Position numbers and translations under genes: made by a program. Positions 1-8,534 of a DNA stretch of 64,000 bases are shown here, piece after piece. The notes below the pieces were generated by a model that searched no databases, was not told the origin of the DNA, and saw only the letters and a list, made by a program, of their open reading frames with translations. Source of the DNA: Caryophanales bacterium (GTDB lineage: Bacteria > Bacillota > Bacilli > Bacillales > Bacillaceae_J); assembly GCA_012840465.1 (NCBI GenBank), contig DULJ01000067.1, positions 101,957-165,956 of the forward strand, read 5' to 3'. The stretch's first letter is position 1. Each line of letters begins with the position of its first letter.

Positions 1-257
1 AACAATTTATTATCATTGATGAGGCGCAAAACCTTTCTAAGCATGAGGTAAAAACAATCTTAACGAGAGTAGGGGAAAGAAGTAAAATTGTCTTAATGGG
101 TGATCCGGAACAAATTGACCATCCATACCTTGATGAATACAACAATGGTTTAACCTATGTTGTTGAAAAATTCAAACAAGAAAAGATTAGCGGACATGTT
201 CGTTTTTTGAAAGGAGAACGATCATCTTTAGCACAATTGGCAGCTGACCTGTTATAA
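1..257 (+). CDS. PhoH-family ATPase, C-terminal part (YlaK-like), cut by window start
   Basis: The frame beginning at base 3 is open to a TAA at 255-257 and is missing from the ORF track because its start lies outside the window. The visible 84 residues contain a Walker-B-like run (FIIIDEAQN), then a TRVGERSKIVLMGDPEQID segment typical of the PhoH ATPase domain. B. subtilis YlaK, a PIN-PhoH fusion, lies just upstream of ylaN, so that orthology is likely, but the PIN domain cannot be seen here. In B. subtilis ylaL and a glutaminase gene separate ylaK from ylaN; here only a repeat lies between. The family is predicted to act as an NTPase/RNA-linked enzyme; no firm role is claimed. Confidence 0.85.
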   Translation, partial: QFIIIDEAQNLSKHEVKTILTRVGERSKIVLMGDPEQIDHPYLDEYNNGLTYVVEKFKQEKISGHVRFLKGERSSLAQLAADLL

Positions 258-319
258 GAAAAGCGGAAGCACCCGTTTAGCGAAGTTTACTAGTCGCTGG
301 GTCCCAGAGCTAGACAGCT
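258..319 (+). repeat. Dispersed repeat family A, short copy
   Basis: Begins right after the PhoH stop with AGAAAAGCGGAAGC and ends GAGCTAGACAGC. Related sequences recur at 23521-23573, 27916-28064, 46461-46614 and 54104-54136. It could fold through the complementary GCG/CGC-rich ends. The remaining sequence to 442 shows no gene. Confidence 0.7.
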
Positions 320-442
320 ATAAAAATCCCTCTTTTACCCGTATAATTATTATGCGGTGTCCATTGATATTCCTTGCATTTTTGCCTATAAAACGATAAG
401 ATTGAAAAATAGAAATGGACTTGTTTTTATTGGAGGGATTAC

Positions 443-727
443 ATGTCTAGAGAGGTTGCCTTAGATCATAAAGAAAAGGCATATGCCCTTCTTAAGGCTG
501 ATGCTGATAAAATATTGAAGCTTATTAAAGTGCAAATGGACAATTTAACAATGCCCCAATGCCCTTTATATGAGGAAGTTTTAGATACCCAAATGTTTGG
601 GTTGTCACGGGAAATAGATTTTGCTGTACGGCTTGGGTTAGTGAAAGATATAAATGGGAAAGCATTACTTGAGTCATTGGAAAGAGAGTTATCAGCCCTA
701 CATGAAGCATCTTTAAAAAATAAGTAA
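443..727 (+). CDS. ylaN: YlaN family protein
   Basis: A 94-residue soluble, mostly helical protein matching YlaN, a small Firmicute protein (about 91 residues in B. subtilis). In B. subtilis and Staphylococcus it is linked to iron homeostasis and Fur function and is essential under some conditions. The start ATG follows the site TTGGAGGGATTAC at good spacing. Placement just before ftsW matches B. subtilis. It ends at a strong hairpin terminator, so it appears to be monocistronic. Confidence 0.93.
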   Translation: MSREVALDHKEKAYALLKADADKILKLIKVQMDNLTMPQCPLYEEVLDTQMFGLSREIDFAVRLGLVKDINGKALLESLERELSALHEASLKNK

Positions 728-730
728 TCG

Positions 731-768
731 GGCTGTCTTAAACGGATAAGACAGTCTCTTTTCTTTTA
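731..768 (+). terminator. Rho-independent terminator after ylaN
   Basis: Arms GGCTGTCTT and AAGACAG(T)C separated by a short loop, followed by a T-rich tail (CTCTTTTCTTTT). It sits directly between ylaN and ftsW. Confidence 0.8.
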
Positions 769-788
769 GGTTGGTGAGACAAAAGAGT

Positions 789-1937
789 ATGGTAAAAAAA
801 ATGTTAAGATCCTATGACTATACACTTGTATTAGCGCCAATTATTTTGAGTTTATTCGGGCTTGTAATGATCTACAGTTCAAGTATGGTTGTGGCTGTTA
901 CCGAAAAATATGAAGGAACACCGGATTTGTTTTTCATGAAACAATTAAAATGGTTTATCATTGGGATATTTATGTACATAATCGCATTGGCTTTTCCATA
1001 CAAAGTGTATAAAAGGTTTTTAAAGCTCATTTTTTTCGGTGCACCCATAATACTTTTAGGTGTTTTGCTTTTTGGGACGACAACTAATAATGCGACAAGA
1101 GGGTTTCTGGGTATTCAACCGGCAGAGTTTATAAAACTTGGTGTTATTATTTATTTAGCTGGGGTTTTTTCAAATAAACAATCGTATATTGAAAGGTTCG
1201 TTCCGGCTTTTGGTCCACCGTTAACATTTATTATTATAATATTTTTACTAGTATACAAGCAGCCGGACCTTGGAACAGGTCTCTTAATATTAGCAACTTC
1301 AGGGATGATTATAATTTGTTCAGGTATTCGCCTTAAGCATCTTGGCCGCTTGATCCTTGTAGCTGTAGTAGGAGTAATGCTTTTATATCCATTTTTATCG
1401 GACGAGCAGTTGGGACGAATTGAAGCTGCATATAATCCTTTTCATGAAGATATAGCTGAGTCAAACGGTTACCAACTCATTAATTCCTATATCGCTATAG
1501 CAGCAGGCGGTGTTACAGGAGAAGGATTAGGCAAGAGCATCCAAAAATTCGGCTATCTTCCCGAGCCGCATACCGACTTTATTATGGCGGTTGTTTCGGA
1601 AGAACTTGGCATCTTTGGTGTTGGTTTTGTTTTATTCATGTTACTGCTTATTATTTGGAAGGGTTTTACTGTAGCGATGAAGGCGAATGACCCGTTCGGT
1701 AGTTTAATAGCAATTGGAATTTCGGGTATGATTGGTATTCAGTCTATCGTTAACTTAGGTGCTCTTACAGGGTTACTTCCGATTACAGGTGTTCCGTTGC
1801 CATTTGTAAGTTACGGTGGTTCATCCCTTGTCATATTAATGATATCAATGGGGATCTTGAATAATGTTGCGATGTATTCTAGATTAAAAGGTTCAGAAAA
1901 ACAGAAAAATGAAGACAAAAAGATTGCCTACCTCTAG
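789..1937 (+). CDS. ftsW: Cell-division lipid II polymerase FtsW (SEDS family)
   Basis: Polytopic membrane glycosyltransferase that polymerises lipid II at the septum together with a class B PBP (PBP2B here). The track opens at TTG 771, but GGTGAG at 773-778 is spaced about 10 bases before ATG 789, which also matches the B. subtilis N-terminus (MVKKMLRSYDY), so 789 is chosen (382 aa). SEDS signatures include the KQPDLGTG segment carrying the conserved Asp, GYQLINSYIAIAAGG, and LPEPHTDFI. About ten hydrophobic segments are present. It is a paralogue of SpoVE at 45.2 kb. Its last codons lie inside the terminator hairpin shared with convergent ctaA, and the two stop codons overlap. Confidence 0.96.
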   Translation: MVKKMLRSYDYTLVLAPIILSLFGLVMIYSSSMVVAVTEKYEGTPDLFFMKQLKWFIIGIFMYIIALAFPYKVYKRFLKLIFFGAPIILLGVLLFGTTTNNATRGFLGIQPAEFIKLGVIIYLAGVFSNKQSYIERFVPAFGPPLTFIIIIFLLVYKQPDLGTGLLILATSGMIIICSGIRLKHLGRLILVAVVGVMLLYPFLSDEQLGRIEAAYNPFHEDIAESNGYQLINSYIAIAAGGVTGEGLGKSIQKFGYLPEPHTDFIMAVVSEELGIFGVGFVLFMLLLIIWKGFTVAMKANDPFGSLIAIGISGMIGIQSIVNLGALTGLLPITGVPLPFVSYGGSSLVILMISMGILNNVAMYSRLKGSEKQKNEDKKIAYL

Positions 1938-1951
1938 GCAATCTTTTTGTC
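1914..1951. terminator. Bidirectional terminator shared by ftsW and ctaA
   Basis: Perfect 16-bp arms (GACAAAAAGATTGCCT and its complement) with a 6-base loop. The left arm has A-runs and the right arm T-runs, so it can terminate on both strands. It contains the 3' codons and stop codons of both ftsW (stop 1935-1937) and ctaA (stop 1936-1934). Confidence 0.9.
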
Positions 1952-2872
1952 TTTGTTCATTTCATTTTTCTTGCTTCTTGATGAAAGAAGGACAAGATAG
2001 CTTAGAACACAGAATAAAACTGTTATGAAAGTAGCGTGTGCTAATGTAACAAATAGATTTACCCTTGTGTAAATGATTAACGCCCCTGATAAAGGCTGAA
2101 GGATTATAAGGACAATAGCGGAAATCGCACTCCAGAATAATACCCGTTTGGACCTGTAATGTTTAATAATATAAACCGACAGTATAATAACCCATGTGAA
2201 GAAAAGTAAGGCTGCAAAACGATGTCCCATTTGCACCCATTCAAATTCATTCGATGGTAAAGAGAAAATTGCGCTATTATCGCAGAATGGAAAATCCAAA
2301 CATGCCAAATGCGCCTTTTTATGACGAACGAGTGCGCCTGTGTAGACGACAACATAACAATAAATACTGATTGCATAAATTTGAGAACGTATTTTTTTAT
2401 TGATAATCAACGATTCTGCGTCAAATTTTTTATCCACTTCAAAAATGAGCAAAGTTAATAAAAAGACGGATGCAACCGAAACTAAAGAAACCCCAAAATG
2501 CAGAGCCATTATAAGTGGATCTTGTCCCCAGATAACAGCACCAGCTCCAAGTAGCGCTTGAACGATTAAGAAAAAGACCGACAAAAATGCTAGAAATTTC
2601 GTTTCTCTTATATGTCCTATCTTTCTCCAAGACCAGATTGCAAGCGACGTCACAAGAATGACCGATAATCCTGATACAAGCCTATGCGAAAGCTCAATGA
2701 GTAATTCACTATTTATTTCGCTCGGTAAAAATTGACCATGACAAAGCGGCCACGAACGTCCACAGCCCATCCCTGAACCAGTCTTTGTAACAAGGGCTCC
2801 GCCAATTAATACAAAAAGCATGACTATACTTGAAGCAACAGATAAAATTTTTAAACCTCGATTCAAGTCCAT
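1934..2872 (-). CDS. ctaA: Heme A synthase CtaA
   Basis: Integral membrane monooxygenase converting heme O to heme A for the caa3/aa3 oxidases. The track ORF starts at 2941, but an ATG at 2872 follows GAAGGTGAA, and the protein from there (MDLNRGLKILSV, 312 aa) matches the length and N-terminus of B. subtilis CtaA. Features seen: eight hydrophobic segments; the Cys pair in GSGMGCGRSWPLCHG and a second pair near ACLDFPFCD; heme-ligand His residues in ELSHR and MGHR. It is divergent from ctaB as in B. subtilis. Unlike B. subtilis, no pyruvate carboxylase gene lies between it and ftsW. Confidence 0.95.
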   Translation of the reverse strand: MDLNRGLKILSVASSIVMLFVLIGGALVTKTGSGMGCGRSWPLCHGQFLPSEINSELLIELSHRLVSGLSVILVTSLAIWSWRKIGHIRETKFLAFLSVFFLIVQALLGAGAVIWGQDPLIMALHFGVSLVSVASVFLLTLLIFEVDKKFDAESLIINKKIRSQIYAISIYCYVVVYTGALVRHKKAHLACLDFPFCDNSAIFSLPSNEFEWVQMGHRFAALLFFTWVIILSVYIIKHYRSKRVLFWSAISAIVLIILQPLSGALIIYTRVNLFVTLAHATFITVLFCVLSYLVLLSSRSKKNEMNKDKKIA

Positions 2873-3397
2873 TTCACCTTCTTTCTTATACTGATTTCCA
2901 ACAAAAATGATAATAATCAGTGCAAAAAAGTAATTATTCAATCCCTACTTTACGTTAAATATATCACACATACTTTGATGGAAACAGGATTTGTTTATGT
3001 CAAAAGTGTGAACACGATTATAAAAGTAACCGTATGAACATATATTTCTTAGCGAAAGCACTATTACAACTATATTAATATCACTTTTTAACTTTTGAAA
3101 TTAACTATAATAAAAAATATAATAATAGTAGTTTACCAAAAGGGATTACGTGGTACTATGATATATGTGATAATTTTGTTAAATATGTATCTTTGGAGGT
3201 GTAAATAGTAAATTCTAGTATAAATGTAAAAATAATTTCATTATTATTTAACAAATTCTTCATGATTTATGGTTTAATAAAGTTGAAGAATCAATTTCTA
3301 TGATATTTATCACATTAGCCATATTTTTTTATGAATGTCAAAGTAGGCTATTTTTGGTCGACGTAGCTTTAGACAACGGTAAAGGAGGGAATAGTCG
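2873..3397. promoter_or_regulatory. Divergent ctaA/ctaB control region (no gene seen)
   Basis: 525 bp, very AT-rich, no credible ORF. Promoters for ctaA (leftward) and ctaBCDEFG (rightward) must lie here. In B. subtilis this interval binds the redox response regulator ResD. I see no clean SigA -35/-10 pair and cannot place ResD sites with confidence. GGAGGTG at about 3194-3200 resembles a ribosome site but is not followed by a usable start. Confidence 0.5.
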
Positions 3398-4339
3398 ATG
3401 GACAACTCTAGAATTATAAATAACGCTCGGAATCCTATGTTTGAAGCTACTACTCATAGAGAGAGTGATATACAAACGACTTCATTATGGAATGACTTTC
3501 TATCACTTATTAAGATTGGAATTGTAAATTCAAATCTAATCACAGCCTTTACTGGGATTTGGCTTGCACTTTATTTTACTAACCAGACTTTTATTGAATC
3601 AATCGACAAAGTCTTACTTGGAATGTTTGGAAACGCATTGGTTATTGCCGGTGGATGTGTTTTAAACAATTATATTGATAGTGACATTGACCATATAATG
3701 GAAAGAACAAAAACGAGGCCAACTGTGACTGGAACTATAGGAAGAACGAAGGTTCTAATACTTGGTCTTTCCTTTTCAATAATTGGTTTACTGTTATTAT
3801 TAGCGGCTTCCATTCCAGCGGCGATTTATGGCTTTATTGGCTTATTTACGTATGTTGTATTATATAGTCTTTGGACGAAGCGACGCCATCCGATCAATAC
3901 AATTGTGGGAAGTATTTCTGGTGCAGCTCCTCCGTTAATTGGTTGGGCAGCAATTGATCCTAATCTTTCAATGGAAGCATGGATATTATTTCTTATTATG
4001 TTTATTTGGCAACCGCCACATTTTTATGCATTAGCAATGAAAAAATGTGAAGAATACCGGAAAGCGGGAGTTCCTATGCTTCCTGTTGTGCGCGGATTTG
4101 CTGAAACTAAAAAGCATATCATTGCATTTGTTGCTTGCTTAGTGCCATTACCATTTTTCTTAACATCATTGGGACCAGTCTTTTTAATTGTTTCTTTGCT
4201 ACTAGGCGTGGGCTGGCTAGTGATCGGGATTTATGGGTATTTCATGAAGGATGATTTAAAATGGGCGAAATGGATGTTCATTTATTCGCTGAATTATTTA
4301 ACCATTATTTTTGTTTTGATGGTTATTGTAACAATTTAA
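3398..4339 (+). CDS. ctaB: Protoheme IX farnesyltransferase (heme O synthase) CtaB
   Basis: UbiA-superfamily membrane prenyltransferase that adds farnesyl to heme B to make heme O, the substrate of CtaA. 313 aa, with about nine membrane segments. The first Asp-rich motif is visible in NNYIDSDIDHIMERTKTRP, near residues 90-108. The start ATG follows AAAGGAGGGAAT. It heads the cta cluster and ends at a strong hairpin (4345-4376), so ctaC onward may also have its own promoter. Confidence 0.96.
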   Translation: MDNSRIINNARNPMFEATTHRESDIQTTSLWNDFLSLIKIGIVNSNLITAFTGIWLALYFTNQTFIESIDKVLLGMFGNALVIAGGCVLNNYIDSDIDHIMERTKTRPTVTGTIGRTKVLILGLSFSIIGLLLLLAASIPAAIYGFIGLFTYVVLYSLWTKRRHPINTIVGSISGAAPPLIGWAAIDPNLSMEAWILFLIMFIWQPPHFYALAMKKCEEYRKAGVPMLPVVRGFAETKKHIIAFVACLVPLPFFLTSLGPVFLIVSLLLGVGWLVIGIYGYFMKDDLKWAKWMFIYSLNYLTIIFVLMVIVTI

Positions 4340-4344
4340 TGGGG

Positions 4345-4376
4345 TGCTAGTGAGAAATATCTCACTAGCAGTTTTT
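4345..4376 (+). terminator. Terminator after ctaB
   Basis: Perfect 10-bp arms TGCTAGTGAG / CTCACTAGCA with a 6-base loop and a GTTTTT tail. It separates ctaB from ctaC; the 4377-4577 gap is AT-rich and shows no gene. Confidence 0.85.
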
Positions 4377-4577
4377 CGACAAATTTTTTATATATTTTTA
4401 TTTACTTAATATAGCAAGTATCAAAAGTCTGCAAAATACAACAAAAAGAATACATACAATATTACGACAAGCTTCTTAGTCATAAGCAGGTTATAAAATA
4501 CCTATCAATTTGTTAATACTGTTGAAAGGTATTTAAAATAAATAGATTTTTTTAAAAGAAAGAGGGGTTAGGATGTA

Positions 4578-5621
4578 ATGAATCATGTAGGAAGGAAAGG
4601 CCGTTTGTTTGTGGTTGTTTCAATGCTTTTGCTAGTGTTAGCCGGCTGTAGTGGGAAACCATACTTGTCTGCTCTCACACCACAAGGGGAAAATGGTGAG
4701 ATGTTGTATGACTTAATGATGTTAACAACAATACTCATGACAATTGTTACTCTTGTAGTAGTTTTAATTTTTATTTATGTTTCAACGAAGTTTCGTAGAA
4801 CAAAACAGAAAGAAAATATGATTCCAAAACAAGTAGAAGGAAGTCACAAACTTGAGATTACTTGGACTGTTATTCCTATTATTCTTTTACTAATTATTGC
4901 TGTACCGACAGTATCAGCTACATTTAAATTGGATCCTAAACAAATTGACGTTCCAGAGGATGCAATCCATGTCAATGTAATGGGCAAGCTTTATTGGTGG
5001 GAATTTGAATATCCAGACGAGAACATTATTACTTCTCAAGATTTAGTAATCCCTGCTGGTGAAAGAGTTTATTTATCATTAATCGCCGGCGACGTTAAGC
5101 ATTCGTTCTGGGTACCAGCATTAGCAGGTAAAATTGATGTAAATACTGACAACGAAAATGAAATGTGGATTCATGCGTATAATGAGGGAGTTTACTACGG
5201 GAAATGTACAGAGCTTTGTGGTCCTTCACATGCGCTAATGGACTTCAAAGTTAAAGTATTATCAAAAGAGGATTACAACAAATGGTTAGCGGATATGCAA
5301 AAGCCGACTGAAGTGCCTGTAGATGCTACCGCAAAAGCTGGTCAAGAAGTTTTTACAAAGAGCTGTATTGGTTGTCATGCGGTAGATTCGAATGATCCAC
5401 GTCCTGCACCTGCAAGACTTGCGCCTAATCTATCCAACTTTGCAGATCGTGAACGCGTCGCTGGAATTAAAGAATTGACTCCTGAAAATGTTCACGCTTG
5501 GATTGCAGATCCTGAGGCGATCAAACCAGGAAATAAAATGAGCAATACTTATAAATTAAACCCGGATGAAATTGAAGCGGTAACGCAATACTTGCTTACG
5601 CTTACAAAAGAATCTAAATAG
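4578..5621 (+). CDS. ctaC: caa3 cytochrome c oxidase subunit II with fused cytochrome c (CtaC)
   Basis: Electron-entry subunit of caa3 oxidase. 347 aa: a lipoprotein signal peptide with lipobox LAGC (Cys near residue 24), two membrane helices (about 45-70 and 90-112), a cupredoxin CuA domain with ligands in the KHSFW and CTELCGPSHALM motifs, and a C-terminal cytochrome c domain with the CIGCH heme-binding site near residue 265 and a distal Met in GNKMS. The fused cytochrome c identifies a caa3-type enzyme rather than a quinol oxidase. The start ATG follows AGAGGGGTTAGG. First gene of a tight ctaC-D-E-F set. Confidence 0.97.
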   Translation: MNHVGRKGRLFVVVSMLLLVLAGCSGKPYLSALTPQGENGEMLYDLMMLTTILMTIVTLVVVLIFIYVSTKFRRTKQKENMIPKQVEGSHKLEITWTVIPIILLLIIAVPTVSATFKLDPKQIDVPEDAIHVNVMGKLYWWEFEYPDENIITSQDLVIPAGERVYLSLIAGDVKHSFWVPALAGKIDVNTDNENEMWIHAYNEGVYYGKCTELCGPSHALMDFKVKVLSKEDYNKWLADMQKPTEVPVDATAKAGQEVFTKSCIGCHAVDSNDPRPAPARLAPNLSNFADRERVAGIKELTPENVHAWIADPEAIKPGNKMSNTYKLNPDEIEAVTQYLLTLTKESK

Positions 5622-5640
5622 GGTTAGGGAGGTTTAGATT

Positions 5641-7509
5641 GTGAGTACATTGGTACAAAAAAGGGGTGTCGGTGCAGTTATATGGGATTACTTAACGACA
5701 GTAGACCATAAAAAAATTGCTCACTTGTATCTTTTTGCAGGTTTACTACATTTTGTCATTGGTGGAATTGAAGCATTATTGATGCGTATTCAATTAATGT
5801 ATCCAGAAATGAACTTTTTAGTAGGTAATTCATTTAACGAAGCACTTACAGCTCATGGAACAACAATGTTATTCTTTGTTGCCATGCCAATTATCTTCGC
5901 CTTAGCGAATGCAGTTGTTCCGCTTCAAATTGGTGCCCGCGACGTAGCGTTTCCATTTTTGAATTCGCTTGGTTTTTGGCTGTATTTTTTTGGAGCTTTA
6001 TTTTTTAACTTTGGTTGGTTTTTAGGAGGTATGCCAGCAGCAGGTTGGACGAACTATGCATCGCTTGCGTTAGCTGACCCAACCCATGGTGTAGATTTTT
6101 ACTTAATCGGTTTGCAGATTTCTGGTTTCGGTACATTAATCTCAGCGATTAACTTTTTAGCAACAATTATTACGATGCGTACGGCTGGTATGACGTTTAT
6201 GCGTATGCCGATGTTCACATGGACAGTTTTTGTTTCATCATCATTAATTTTATTTGCGTTCCCACCGTTAACAGTAGGAATTTTCTTAATGACGTTTGAC
6301 CGTTTATTTGGAGCAAAATTCTTTGATATTGCCCTGGGTGGAAACACGATTCTTTGGGAGCATTTGTTCTGGATCTTTGGACATCCAGAGGTTTACATCT
6401 TAGTATTACCGGCTTTCGGAATTTTCTCGGATGTTATATCTACATTTTCAAGAAAAAGAATCTTTGGTTATACATCAATGGTATTTGCAACAGTGTTAAT
6501 TGGATTCCTCGGCTTCATGGTTTGGGCGCACCATATGTTTACAACAGGTATGGGTGCTGTAGCGAACTCAATTTTTGCTGTAGCAACAATGACAATTGGT
6601 GTACCTACTGGTATTAAAGTGTTTAACTGGCTCTTTACAATGTGGGGCGGTAATATTCGTTATACAGTACCAATGTTATATGGGGCGTGGTTTGTTCCAA
6701 CGTTCGTAATGGGTGGGGTAACAGGTGTAATGCTTGCGTCAGCTGCACAAGATTACATTTACCATGATACTTATTTCGTTGTTGCTCACTTCCACTATAT
6801 TATTGTTGGTGGTATCGTCTTGGGTTTATTTGCCGGTATCCATTTCTGGTGGCCGAAAATGTTTGGTAAAATGCTGAATGAAACTTTAGGTAAAATCACA
6901 TTCTGGGTATTTTATATTGGTTTCCATTTAACTTTCTTTATTCAGCATTTCTTAGGACTTTGGGGTATGCCACGCCGCGTATTCACATACTTGCCAAACC
7001 AAGGTTGGGATACAGCAAACTTTGTAAGTTCGATCGGTGCTTTTTTAATGGGCATTGGTGTTCTAACACTCGTTATAAACATGGTTATGTCATTCTTTAA
7101 TAAAGAAAAGCTTCCTAACGATCCATGGGGAGATGGACGCTCACTTGAATGGGCAATTGCTTCTCCGCCACCAGAATATAACTTTAAACAATTGCCGCTT
7201 GTACGTAGCTTAGACCCGGTTTTCTATGAGAAAATGAACGGAAATAAGGAACTGATTCCCGCCGAGCCACTTGGTGATATTCATATGCCAAATGGATCAA
7301 TTAATCCGTTTATCATTTCGGTAGGCTTGTTTATCGCAGGATTTGGATTTATGTACCATGATCTTGGAACTAACAAGCTAGCCTTAGCGGTTGGAATTAT
7401 TGGATTAGTGATTATGTTTGGAGCAATGTTTATTCGATCTGTTAAAGATGATCACGGTTACCATATCCATAAAGAAGACCTTGAACGTGAAGGAGGGGTA
7501 AATGCGTAA
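5641..7509 (+). CDS. ctaD: caa3 cytochrome c oxidase subunit I (CtaD)
   Basis: Catalytic heme-copper subunit: reduces oxygen and pumps protons across the membrane. 622 aa, with at least 12 membrane helices plus the extra C-terminal helices typical of Bacillus subunit I. Ligand motifs: AHGTTMLFF (low-spin heme), HPEVYILVLPAFG (CuB His plus the cross-linked Tyr), HHMFTTGM (CuB His pair), and VVAHFHYIIVG (heme ligands). The start is GTG with upstream GGGAGG. Its stop overlaps the ctaE start (TAATG), showing translational coupling. Confidence 0.98.
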   Translation: MSTLVQKRGVGAVIWDYLTTVDHKKIAHLYLFAGLLHFVIGGIEALLMRIQLMYPEMNFLVGNSFNEALTAHGTTMLFFVAMPIIFALANAVVPLQIGARDVAFPFLNSLGFWLYFFGALFFNFGWFLGGMPAAGWTNYASLALADPTHGVDFYLIGLQISGFGTLISAINFLATIITMRTAGMTFMRMPMFTWTVFVSSSLILFAFPPLTVGIFLMTFDRLFGAKFFDIALGGNTILWEHLFWIFGHPEVYILVLPAFGIFSDVISTFSRKRIFGYTSMVFATVLIGFLGFMVWAHHMFTTGMGAVANSIFAVATMTIGVPTGIKVFNWLFTMWGGNIRYTVPMLYGAWFVPTFVMGGVTGVMLASAAQDYIYHDTYFVVAHFHYIIVGGIVLGLFAGIHFWWPKMFGKMLNETLGKITFWVFYIGFHLTFFIQHFLGLWGMPRRVFTYLPNQGWDTANFVSSIGAFLMGIGVLTLVINMVMSFFNKEKLPNDPWGDGRSLEWAIASPPPEYNFKQLPLVRSLDPVFYEKMNGNKELIPAEPLGDIHMPNGSINPFIISVGLFIAGFGFMYHDLGTNKLALAVGIIGLVIMFGAMFIRSVKDDHGYHIHKEDLEREGGVNA

Positions 7510-8129
7510 TGGCAGCGGAACAAGTTTTAACTAAAGAAAACTTCCCGGCGGAACCGGAAAAGGCGACGATGGAAGGAAGAAATAAATTTATTGGTTTTTG
7601 GTTGTTTCTTGGTGGAGAAACAGTCATGTTTGCATCGCTGTTTGGTACATTCCTTGCACTTCGGAATTCAACAATAAATGGACCGACATCACAAGAGCTT
7701 TTCTCAATACCACTAGTGTTTTTGGCAACAATGTTTTTATTATTTAGTAGTTTGACTAGTGTATATGCTATGTATCAAATGAAAAATAATAATTACAAAG
7801 GCATGTTAACTTGGATGTGGGTTACAGTTATCCTTGGTGCTTGTTTCCTTGGATTAGAAGTTTATGAATTTACGCATTATGTTCATGAAGGCCTAACCTA
7901 TACAACTAATGCTTTTGCATCAGCTTTCTTTACATTAACTGGTTTCCATGGTGCTCACGTTGCATTTGGTCTTTGCTGGATTATCACTCTGTTAGTTCGT
8001 AATGCAAGACGTCCTCTTAGTCTTTACACAGCACCAAAGTTTTATCTTGCTAGTTTATACTGGCACTTTATTGACGTTGTTTGGGTATTCATCTTTTCAG
8101 TCGTTTATTTAATGGGAAAGGTGGGCTAA
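7509..8129 (+). CDS. ctaE: Cytochrome c oxidase subunit III (CtaE)
   Basis: 206-residue, five-helix subunit III of the caa3 oxidase; it stabilises the complex and proton uptake. Signature segments GFHGAHVAFGL and YWHFIDVVWVFIF near the C-terminus are typical. The ATG overlaps the ctaD stop and is preceded by GAAGGAGGGG inside ctaD. Only five bases separate it from ctaF. Confidence 0.97.
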   Translation: MAAEQVLTKENFPAEPEKATMEGRNKFIGFWLFLGGETVMFASLFGTFLALRNSTINGPTSQELFSIPLVFLATMFLLFSSLTSVYAMYQMKNNNYKGMLTWMWVTVILGACFLGLEVYEFTHYVHEGLTYTTNAFASAFFTLTGFHGAHVAFGLCWIITLLVRNARRPLSLYTAPKFYLASLYWHFIDVVWVFIFSVVYLMGKVG

Positions 8130-8134
8130 GCTAA

Positions 8135-8467
8135 ATGGATATGAATTCGAATTCAACTCCTGATACAAAATGGGAACTTCGTAAGGCAGCCAATAAGGAA
8201 GAAATGAATCAACAATTCATCGTCTTTGCGTTAACAATATTGTTAACGATTCTTGCCTTCGCGGCTGTAGTCTTTACGGATACTGTTAGTATGTGGTTTG
8301 TAGCACCATTCATTTTTGTTTTAGCAGTTGTTCAAGTCATTTTTCAGTTGTTTTACTTTATGCATATGAAACATAAAGGACACGAAGCACCTATTCTGTT
8401 TATTTTCTCAGGTGTTCTTGTAGCGGCTGTTAGTATCCTAGCATTGATGACAGTTGTTTGGTGGTAA
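8135..8467 (+). CDS. ctaF: Cytochrome c oxidase subunit IV (CtaF)
   Basis: 110-residue protein with three membrane helices after a charged N-terminus (KWELRKAANKEEMNQQF), the pattern of the CtaF/CoxD small subunit IV of Bacillus caa3 oxidase. Last structural gene of the oxidase set; a stem-loop follows before ctaG. Confidence 0.94.
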   Translation: MDMNSNSTPDTKWELRKAANKEEMNQQFIVFALTILLTILAFAAVVFTDTVSMWFVAPFIFVLAVVQVIFQLFYFMHMKHKGHEAPILFIFSGVLVAAVSILALMTVVWW

Positions 8468-8479
8468 AAATTAACAAAG

Positions 8480-8512
8480 CGGGACCTCAGCTTTTAAAGC
8501 AGGGTCCCTTTT
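8480..8512 (+). terminator. Stem-loop between ctaF and ctaG
   Basis: GGGACC ... GGTCCC arms around a 16-base loop, then a short CTTTTG tail. The weak U-tract suggests partial termination, which could lower ctaG expression relative to the oxidase subunits. Confidence 0.55.
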
Positions 8513-8534
8513 GGAGTATAATGAGGTGAATATT

